From the NCBI GenBank assembly GCA_013139435.1, contig WTAW01000067.1, positions 1 through 7,454 of the forward strand: a stretch of 7,454 bases of DNA. Direction: 5' to 3'. This stretch comes from Candidatus Aminicenantota bacterium. Its GTDB lineage: Bacteria > Acidobacteriota > Aminicenantia > Aminicenantales > Aminicenantaceae. Position 1 is the stretch's first letter; each line of letters opens with the position of its first letter. This document shows, one piece after another, positions 1 through 5,327 of this stretch. The notes beneath the pieces are model-generated. The model saw only the letters and a list, made by a program, of their open reading frames with translations, did no database searches and had not been told where the DNA came from. The translations under genes were made by a program, and so were the position numbers.

Positions 1-87
1 AATTAGATATAGAAACAAAAAAAGCGTTTGTGCCAATTGCCTCACGTTAGACGAATGAAGGGGAGAGAAATTCTCACTAAATATAGC

Positions 88-837
88 ATGCAGTGTAGTA
101 ATTGTAGATGCAGGAAATATTACAGACATCTTCTTGTATTCACATTGCTTATCCCAATCTCTGCATCATTCGCAATTAATGATTATAATGGTACACTTCT
201 TACCACAATAATCACAAAAAATCACATATACTTATCTTCTGATGGTATCGCAGTCGATAGTAGAACAGACGAAATCATATCTATAGATTTATCAAAAGTG
301 CATAAAATATCAGATTCAGTGGGTGTGCTAATTGGGGGAATATGGATACATGATTTTGACGCTCAAATTAAGGAAAGTAGGGAGTTTGAAGAATTAAGCG
401 ATGTTGTTTCTGTAGCTAATGCTGTAGAACAAATATTGAAACAGGCATGGGAAAAACTCAAATCCAAGAAAGATAGACGGATGTTTGTTCTTATCGTTGG
501 GTATGATAAAAACAAATCTCCCAGATTGTTTTATATTGATAGTCAACAGCATTTTTTAATTAATGAAAGAAAACTATTTCAAGATAGTGAGATCAATGTG
601 GAATTATGTATTATGCCTCACAAGAATTCAATTCCTAACGATTGGAAATTGCTGCGTGATTACATTAAAAATGAAAGAAAAATAAATCCGAATAATATTC
701 ATCAATGTATGATTAATGCCTTTTCATCTCTTGCTAAAGATTATTCCAAAGTAGATGATCATATTGGTGGAACAATATTTTACTTAATATTAAATCAGCC
801 TCATAACACCAAGGCGTTTTTCTTTAATGGTAACTGA
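88..837 (+). CDS. Exported proteasome/HslV-like Ntn-hydrolase-fold protein (hypothetical)
   Basis: I do not know this gene by name. Numbered from ATG 88 (249 residues), it opens with a basic, Cys-containing n-region, a hydrophobic stretch (about 15-24) and a likely signal peptidase site after SASFA (residue 29). The mature part resembles proteasome beta/HslV subunits. Gly35-Thr36 matches the Gly/Thr1 processing point. Asp52 lies exactly 16 residues after that Thr (Asp17 position). Lys70 in KVHKI fits the Lys33 position with a two-residue loop insertion. VGVLIGG (78-84), VLIVGYD (134-140) and DDHIGG (223-228) match later family strands, but Ile226 replaces the usual Ser of the SGG motif. Peptidase or amidase activity is inference; the protein could be inactive. 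The start is uncertain: in-frame TTG 28 and ATG 55 exist, none with well-spaced Shine-Dalgarno, and ATG 88 was chosen because it gives the cleanest signal peptide. The gene is much more AT-rich than its neighbours, suggesting acquisition. Confidence 0.65.
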   Translation: MQCSNCRCRKYYRHLLVFTLLIPISASFAINDYNGTLLTTIITKNHIYLSSDGIAVDSRTDEIISIDLSKVHKISDSVGVLIGGIWIHDFDAQIKESREFEELSDVVSVANAVEQILKQAWEKLKSKKDRRMFVLIVGYDKNKSPRLFYIDSQQHFLINERKLFQDSEINVELCIMPHKNSIPNDWKLLRDYIKNERKINPNNIHQCMINAFSSLAKDYSKVDDHIGGTIFYLILNQPHNTKAFFFNGN

Positions 838-865
838 TATTAGGGCATCTCTTCTGATTCTATAT

Positions 866-896
866 AAAAAAAATAATAGCGTTGGTACCCATTATT
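866..896 (-). terminator. Possible AU-rich intrinsic terminator of the envelope operon
   Basis: Read on the minus strand, positions 896-872 form an 8-pair hairpin (AATAATGG against CTATTATT, one G-U pair) with a 9-base loop containing GTACC. It is followed by a run of T down to 866. It begins 28 bases after the stop of the barrel gene, where a terminator is expected. The stem is weak because it is almost all A-U pairs. I see no hairpin plus U-tract on the plus strand after the gene ending at 837. Confidence 0.4.
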
Positions 897-923
897 GTGA
901 TGAGCCTTCTGAAATTTAAGGAC

Positions 924-3887
924 TTAGAAGTCAAATCCGATCCAGAACTTTGTCTGCCAGCCACCGATAACGTCCCAGTCGAAGGGTTTGCTGATATCCC
1001 GCCACTCCATCCTCTTCACAAATTCGAGATGCATGGGAAAACCCAAAAAGTAGGCTTGAAATCCGAATCCTAACGAGCCTACGGCCTCATATTCATAGAG
1101 GATGGGGATATCATTTTCATCCAGGCCTAAAAAGCCATAGTATTTTGCTGGATATCCCTTCATTCTTGACCGGCCGATGTCGGCAAAAAGTGTGCCACGC
1201 ACGGGGCCGAGTAATCCCAAGAGAGTGGTCCACTGATGCACGATCGGGATCCGAAATTCGAGATTTCCGAACCAGGCCTCTGTTCCCGTGAGAGAGTAGT
1301 AATACACGGAACGGACCTCGTTATTGCCCCCGAAATAGGTGACATATGGGGTTTTTCCAAAGCTCCCGAACAGCTTAAGCCTTAAGGCGAAGAGGGCATC
1401 GCCTCCGAGATGGAAGTAATGACGCAGATCTGCCCGTAGTGTTGTGTTCGAGAGAAAGCTGTTTGATACCGGAACGGCTTGCTGAACGGAAATGGAGAAC
1501 GTGTTGCCGGAAACCGGGCCAAAATATTTGAAGCGCGTGGTTTCTCCAACGAGAGAAAAGGTGACACCCAGCATGTTTCCGTTCAAGAAATAGTTATACT
1601 GTGATCCTCTGTAATCGAGGACCTGGTTCATGTAGGGGTCGAAGAAATCTTCTTCCCAGCGCTGGAAGAACACGGAGGCCTGTGCACGGTAATACCTGTT
1701 GAAAGGATAAAATGCGCTGACGGTCGCTCCTGATATATTTCGAGTCGAGATGGCATCGGAGTAACTCAGAAAATTGTACAGGTAGGGATCGTAGTAGGCA
1801 TAGGAAGGATAGTAGAACAAGGTGTAGGCATAGAGCTCCACAGCGTACTGAAGCCTGTTCTTCAGATTATAGAATGAGAATTGGTACGAGCGGTAACTTC
1901 TGACCTGATATGCGAGGATGGAGAATGTATAGTCGGCAAACAGGTCAGAAAAAGCGATGGCTGTTCCCCCGTAGATGGAGCCATCGGTCGATATGACGAC
2001 TTCGACAGGAGGCCTTCCCATGAGATAGAGTTTTCCTATGCCTTTCTGCAGTTCGATCTCATCCTTGTTCACCTCGAGCGTCAGGATAGGCTCGAACTGT
2101 TCATATGTTTCCTCAGGCTCGATCACATCAAACGTTACAATCTTCTCCACTTCGGGTTCGAGTTCACTCTTGTAGATCTGGAAAGACCCCTTGTTGAAAG
2201 AGGAAAAAATGACAGTATTCGGTTCATTCGGATGCGGCGAAGGAAAAAAGTTCCCGGTCCGGACATCTGTATAACGCTTGAGTTCCTTGGTTTCCAGGGA
2301 AATGGAGTAAATGTTATGGGCTTCTCTCATATCTCCGGAAAAATAGATCTCAGTGGCGTCTTTCGAGAAAGCTGGAGAGATATTGTTTCCGGGGCCAAAG
2401 GTCAACTGTGTTTTTTTCTTAAGGTTGTCGGAGGGAGAGAGAAAGATTTTGTCATATATATCGAGCCTGATCGTGTAGGCAGCCTGATCGCCGTCTGAGG
2501 ATATTGTGACGGCCTTCTCGTAGAGCTCATCTTGTGTTAAGTTCTGGATCTCCTCGGTTGTCAAGTCGATCTTGTATATGTCATGTATGCCTTTGTCGAA
2601 TGCGACGTAAAGAAGAGCGTCTCCGTCCGGGAAAAAGGTCGGTGAAGTCGGCTGATCCTGGGGAATCGGGACGTCCAGGAGGGTTTTTCCCGTCAGGGCG
2701 TTGACGATGAACAGAGAGTGCTTCTGTCCAGACCGGCCGAAAAAGGCGATCTTGTCGCCATCCGAAGACCAGGCCACAAGCCTCCCCTCGGAGGGATCGA
2801 TACTGTATCGGATGAACTCATACTCCATCGTGTACCCTTTGGTGATGTTCTTGAGGACTTTCCCGTCTTTTGTGGAAAGAAGGACGATGTCGATATCCGC
2901 GTCTTTGACGCTGTATGTGAGCACAGCCACGACATCCCCGGATGGGGAAAGAGAGTGAGAGAAGGCGAAGTAATAATTGTTCAGGGGAAACTGAGGGCCC
3001 ATGGGGAGACTGTAGTCTTCAGGGTTGTCTCTAAGGAGCAGGTGTTTATATTTGGCACGGAGGTGTTTTTTAAATTCGTGATTAAACTCTTTAGGTTTTA
3101 GATTAAAGGTCTTCCAGATCGGGTCGGATCGTCCGATGAAGGAAGAATTTTTCATGGATTGCCAGAATTCTCTGATCCCGTTTTTCCCGAACTCTTTCTC
3201 TATGAATTCATAGATCGCATGCCCGAAGTCATAGGCGGGGTCGCGGGGCATCGGGTATTGGGAAAAAAGATGTCCACGCTCTGTCATGTCGGGCATCCTG
3301 TCGTTGAGAACGGTGTCCCGGACGATCAAGGAGGACCAGGAAGACCAATTGCCGGTGTTATACTCAGAAAATCCCTCCATGATCCAGAGGGGAGGCTGAG
3401 AGACAGCATAGATGACACCACCCGGGCTTCCCCAGAGCAGGTCGTACTCGAAGATATGAGTCAATTCGTGAGCGATGAGATCTTGCAATTCGTCTGGAGG
3501 CATATCCCCGTGCAGAGCGACGCGGTATAGGAGCGGCTCTGCCACACCAAGGACGCCATCGGGGATGTTGTACAGATTGGTCTGCTGGAAATCGGTCATC
3601 GTCTTGTAAAAGAGCAGGGGGACGGGAGCGGAGAGTTCATGCTTGATATCACGGCTAATCTTCTGGTATGCGCTCTCTGCATAAGAAGCGAGTAGCTTCA
3701 AAGTCCTCATGTCTTTTGTGTAATAATAAAGGTCGAAATGCGCGGTCTCGTATTTGTCCCACTGAAAATTGACGTAATTGACTTTGTTCTTTCCGTAATA
3801 GGGTAAGTAATAGAATTGGCCAAATCCCAGTTGTGCTACAAGCACTAAAAATGAAACGCAGACAAGAATTTTTATATGTTTTTTCAT
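924..3887 (-). CDS. Metallopeptidase MA / TolB-like propeller / Omp85-type barrel fusion protein
   Basis: This 987-residue exported protein probably sits in the outer membrane. Residues 1-23 form a signal peptide (MKKHIK, then a hydrophobic core, cleavage near GFG-Q). Residues about 40-285 are a gluzincin-like peptidase domain with HELTH at 140-144 and a probable third zinc ligand Glu171 in the MEGFSEY segment. Residues about 305-588 contain six repeats of the WD40-like/TolB/DPPIV-N kind, with motifs such as SSDGDKIAF and FFPDGDALLYVAF. Residues about 640-987 resemble the bacterial surface antigen (Omp85/BamA) barrel: GGNNEVRS (853-860), NLEFRIPI (875-882), VRGTLFADIGRS (896-907) and a terminal Phe in IGFDF. 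A Tyr-rich stretch at 692-709 is likely a surface loop. No POTRA domains are evident. The start is supported by AGGAG five bases upstream, 12 bases after the preceding gene's stop, indicating co-transcription. Domain families are well supported; substrate and role are unknown. Confidence 0.85.
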   Translation of the reverse strand: MKKHIKILVCVSFLVLVAQLGFGQFYYLPYYGKNKVNYVNFQWDKYETAHFDLYYYTKDMRTLKLLASYAESAYQKISRDIKHELSAPVPLLFYKTMTDFQQTNLYNIPDGVLGVAEPLLYRVALHGDMPPDELQDLIAHELTHIFEYDLLWGSPGGVIYAVSQPPLWIMEGFSEYNTGNWSSWSSLIVRDTVLNDRMPDMTERGHLFSQYPMPRDPAYDFGHAIYEFIEKEFGKNGIREFWQSMKNSSFIGRSDPIWKTFNLKPKEFNHEFKKHLRAKYKHLLLRDNPEDYSLPMGPQFPLNNYYFAFSHSLSPSGDVVAVLTYSVKDADIDIVLLSTKDGKVLKNITKGYTMEYEFIRYSIDPSEGRLVAWSSDGDKIAFFGRSGQKHSLFIVNALTGKTLLDVPIPQDQPTSPTFFPDGDALLYVAFDKGIHDIYKIDLTTEEIQNLTQDELYEKAVTISSDGDQAAYTIRLDIYDKIFLSPSDNLKKKTQLTFGPGNNISPAFSKDATEIYFSGDMREAHNIYSISLETKELKRYTDVRTGNFFPSPHPNEPNTVIFSSFNKGSFQIYKSELEPEVEKIVTFDVIEPEETYEQFEPILTLEVNKDEIELQKGIGKLYLMGRPPVEVVISTDGSIYGGTAIAFSDLFADYTFSILAYQVRSYRSYQFSFYNLKNRLQYAVELYAYTLFYYPSYAYYDPYLYNFLSYSDAISTRNISGATVSAFYPFNRYYRAQASVFFQRWEEDFFDPYMNQVLDYRGSQYNYFLNGNMLGVTFSLVGETTRFKYFGPVSGNTFSISVQQAVPVSNSFLSNTTLRADLRHYFHLGGDALFALRLKLFGSFGKTPYVTYFGGNNEVRSVYYYSLTGTEAWFGNLEFRIPIVHQWTTLLGLLGPVRGTLFADIGRSRMKGYPAKYYGFLGLDENDIPILYEYEAVGSLGFGFQAYFLGFPMHLEFVKRMEWRDISKPFDWDVIGGWQTKFWIGFDF

Positions 3888-3892
3888 CGGGA

Positions 3893-3897
3893 CTCCT
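3893..3897 (-). promoter_or_regulatory. Shine-Dalgarno of the barrel fusion gene
   Basis: AGGAG on the minus strand lies five bases before ATG 3887 and three bases past the stop codon of the upstream lipoprotein gene. The site fixes the start and would allow terminating ribosomes to re-initiate. Confidence 0.75.
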
Positions 3898-3899
3898 GA

Positions 3900-4568
3900 T
3901 TACTTGTTGATGAGATATCTTTCTTGGAGGAGCTCCTCGCCCAGAAAAGCCTGGAAAAGCTTGTCTTTGACCGATTGAATGAGGTCAAAATAAGCAAAGT
4001 AGGCTGTCTGGTTCGGATTCTTATAATTCCTCGTTTCCTTAAAATTTCTCTGGTAGAGGATTTCTCCAGTTCTTGCGTCGATCAAATAGAGGTCGAAGAA
4101 AAGCGTAAAAAATTTCCGCTCCTCGAGTGCTGTACTATCAGGGAAGGGATCTTCGAACTGACGTTTTTCTCTGTCCACAAGAGCCTTCCGGACTTCCGAT
4201 TTGTAGTCGATCGTTCCTGTAAAAACAATGGCGTCTTCATTTTCTGTGGGGATGCCTTTCCAAAAAGCCTCTTGCTCGAAAGTCTCCGCTCCTTCGGGCG
4301 CAACCGCTGCTCTCGAAACGGGAATCGTTATGTTTTTTCCGAATTCAAAAGCAAAGTACTCCGTGGTCTCCTTGTTCAGGTCAAAATCTGTTCTTTCCTT
4401 CACCACGAGAAAATCTGTAACGACCATCTCTTGGAATCGTTCCAACTCGAAGGAGACAGGCCTGGGCATTTCCACCCGTACCCGCCAGTATTGCCCCCCC
4501 GCTGAACAGGAATACAGGAAAAGCACAGGGAGCAACCAAACCCATCTATTGTTTTTTAGGAATGTCAT
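3900..4568 (-). CDS. Outer-envelope lipoprotein, possibly LpoB/CsgG/TolB-N-like fold
   Basis: From ATG 4568 this is a 222-residue predicted lipoprotein. A short basic n-region (MTFLKNNR) and hydrophobic core end in LYSC, placing the lipidated Cys at residue 21. The body has alternating strands and helices. The pattern FTGTIDYKSEV, then FFDLYLIDARTGEILYQRNF, then a closing helix IQSVKDKLFQAFL recalls the LpoB/CsgG/TolB-N group of envelope proteins. That fold call is inference from pattern only. An in-frame ATG at 4583 would add five residues but has no Shine-Dalgarno; ATG 4568 has GAGG nine bases upstream, so I prefer it. Its first 23 bases overlap the end of the upstream TPR gene, and its stop is 12 bases before the barrel fusion gene. 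The close packing suggests it works with those two proteins at the outer membrane. Confidence 0.75.
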   Translation of the reverse strand: MTFLKNNRWVWLLPVLFLYSCSAGGQYWRVRVEMPRPVSFELERFQEMVVTDFLVVKERTDFDLNKETTEYFAFEFGKNITIPVSRAAVAPEGAETFEQEAFWKGIPTENEDAIVFTGTIDYKSEVRKALVDREKRQFEDPFPDSTALEERKFFTLFFDLYLIDARTGEILYQRNFKETRNYKNPNQTAYFAYFDLIQSVKDKLFQAFLGEELLQERYLINK

Positions 4569-4905
4569 CTTTTCTAGCCTCATAGCGTTTTATGAACTGT
4601 TGATAATTGGCATTGATATGTTTATCATCCGGCCTGATTTTTAGGGCCAGATCATACTCAGTTTTGGCCTCTTCCCAAAGCGATTTTTTTTCATAAGCCA
4701 CAGCCAAATTGTTATGCGCTGAAGCGGAATTGGGATCATTTTGTAAAACTTTTTTCCACCGGAAGATGGCTTCATCCCACAGGTCCAGTTTTGCGGCTTC
4801 GACACCAAAACGCATCTGATCGGCGGGAAGCGAAGAGGAACATTGCGTGATCACTAAAAGGATTGGGATTAGGGCAAGCGCCCCAATAATGGATTTATTT
4901 TTCAT
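4546..4905 (-). CDS. Small TPR-repeat lipoprotein
   Basis: From ATG 4905 this is a 119-residue protein. An n-region MKNK and a long hydrophobic core end in VITQC, a somewhat atypical lipobox (Gln at -1), with the likely lipidated Cys at residue 22. Two tetratricopeptide repeats follow: about residues 29-60 (LWDEAIFRWKKVLQNDPN) and 61-95 (HNNLAVAYEKKSLWEEA, then LALKIRPDD). A partial third helix pair and a charged tail come after. TPR lipoproteins are usually protein-binding scaffolds, so a periplasm-facing adaptor role is likely; the partner is inferred from gene order to be one of the two downstream envelope proteins. The reading frame is open to 4956, but AGAGG seven bases before ATG 4905 and the signal sequence starting there decide the start. 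It appears to be the first gene of a three-gene leftward operon. Confidence 0.82.
   Translation of the reverse strand: MKNKSIIGALALIPILLVITQCSSSLPADQMRFGVEAAKLDLWDEAIFRWKKVLQNDPNSASAHNNLAVAYEKKSLWEEAKTEYDLALKIRPDDKHINANYQQFIKRYEARKDDIPKKQ
4578..4581 (-). promoter_or_regulatory. Shine-Dalgarno deciding the lipoprotein start at 4568
   Basis: GAGG on the minus strand lies nine bases upstream of ATG 4568. It overlaps the alternative ATG at 4583-4581, so both starts are unlikely to be used equally. It is inside the coding sequence of the TPR lipoprotein, consistent with translational coupling. Confidence 0.5.
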
Positions 4906-4912
4906 CACAAAA

Positions 4913-4917
4913 CCTCT
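4913..4917 (-). promoter_or_regulatory. Shine-Dalgarno of the TPR lipoprotein gene
   Basis: AGAGG on the minus strand sits seven bases before ATG 4905. The longer open frame starting at 4956 has no comparable site and would add a charged segment before the lipoprotein signal, so this site decides the start. Confidence 0.65.
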
Positions 4918-4923
4918 AATTCT

Positions 4924-4952
4924 AAGGTACTTCTTTTTGTTTCTTTCGTCAA
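4924..4952 (-). promoter_or_regulatory. Weak candidate promoter for the envelope operon
   Basis: On the minus strand TTGACG (4952-4947) is a near-consensus -35 box. A 17-base spacer leads to TACCTT (4929-4924), which matches the -10 consensus at only three of six positions. The leader would be very short, but the Shine-Dalgarno at 4917-4913 would still be included. Another sigma factor or an activator may be involved. Confidence 0.3.
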
Positions 4953-4961
4953 GCACCCCGA

Positions 4962-4989
4962 CAGTACTGCAATATTTGTACCAAATATT
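4962..4989. promoter_or_regulatory. Adjacent palindromes, possible operator
   Basis: CAGTACTG (4962-4969) is a perfect 8-base palindrome. One base later, 4971-4989 is an inverted repeat of AATATTTG and CAAATATT around a TAC centre, perfect over 8 bases per arm. The pair lies just upstream of the candidate -35 box of the envelope operon, a position typical of an activator site. It is not followed by a T-run on either strand, so it does not look like a terminator. The binding protein is unknown. Confidence 0.35.
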
Positions 4990-5080
4990 TCAGAGAAAGA
5001 GATGTTGCCCGCCCGTCAGAATTGTTACAAAATGGGGACACCTGTATACATTGAAGATGCGAACTCCAGCAAAGATGTAG

Positions 5081-5109
5081 TTGGAATTTCTTTGGATTTG
5101 TGGTATAAA
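5081..5109 (+). promoter_or_regulatory. Sigma-70-type promoter of rpmB
   Basis: TTGGAA (5081-5086) and TATAAA (5104-5109) are separated by exactly 17 bases, matching the housekeeping consensus at four and five of six positions. Transcription would begin near 5116, giving a leader of about 17 bases before ATG 5133. The leader has only a weak purine-rich ribosome site (AGAGAG, 5121-5126). Confidence 0.65.
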
Positions 5110-5132
5110 CATACTTTTTAAGAGAGAAAAAG

Positions 5133-5324
5133 ATGCCCAAAGTATGCCAAATTTGCGGAAAAGGGCCGAGCTTCGGTCAGTCGGTCAGCCATTCACATAA
5201 GGCCTCCAAGAAAAAATGGAAGCCTAATCTGCAGCACGTCAAAGCACAGACCAAAGCAGGGCCAAAAAAAATCTGGGTGTGTACACGATGCCTTCGTTCG
5301 GGCAAAGTGACAAAAACCCTCTAG
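5133..5324 (+). CDS. rpmB: Large-subunit ribosomal protein L28 (bL28), zinc-binding form
   Basis: This 63-residue basic protein is recognisable as bL28, a component of the 50S subunit. It begins MPKVCQICGKGPSFGQSVSHS, the usual L28 opening, and continues through a Lys/Trp/Pro-rich centre (KKKWKPNLQ, 26-34). It ends with IWVCTRCLRSGKV, where the family's R/K-rich C-terminal strand lies. Cys5-Cys8 and Cys50-Cys53 form two CxxC pairs, so this is the C+ (zinc-binding) version rather than the Cys-free form found in some bacteria. Length is normal for the short type. It stands alone here rather than beside rpmG as in Escherichia coli, with its own promoter upstream. Its stop codon is only 3 bases from the stop of the convergent rel gene, with no room for a separate terminator. 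Confidence 0.96.
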   Translation: MPKVCQICGKGPSFGQSVSHSHKASKKKWKPNLQHVKAQTKAGPKKIWVCTRCLRSGKVTKTL

Positions 5325-5327
5325 CCT

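Noticed and set aside
46..52. GTTAGAC matches the integron attC core GTTRRRY just before an AT-rich single gene, suggesting a gene cassette.
   Set aside because: A degenerate 7-mer of this kind is expected several times by chance in this length. I found no matching RYYYAAC/GTTRRRY pair or folded attC after the gene (838-923), and no integrase.
907..932. Inverted repeat CTTCTGAA / TTAGAAG near the end of the barrel gene as a terminator.
   Set aside because: The stem is short with a bulge, overlaps the final codons of the barrel gene and is not followed by a T-run on either strand.
1881..2498. A 205-codon plus-strand open frame within the propeller/barrel gene.
   Set aside because: It is antisense to a clearly coding, domain-rich gene and its translation shows no family features.
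3924..4505. A 193-codon plus-strand open frame opposite the second lipoprotein.
   Set aside because: The minus-strand frame has a lipobox, ribosome site and operon spacing; the plus-strand product has none of these.
4949..5140. A 63-codon minus-strand open frame covering the rpmB promoter region.
   Set aside because: It spans promoter elements and palindromes, has no good ribosome site and no recognisable protein features; the region reads as regulatory DNA.
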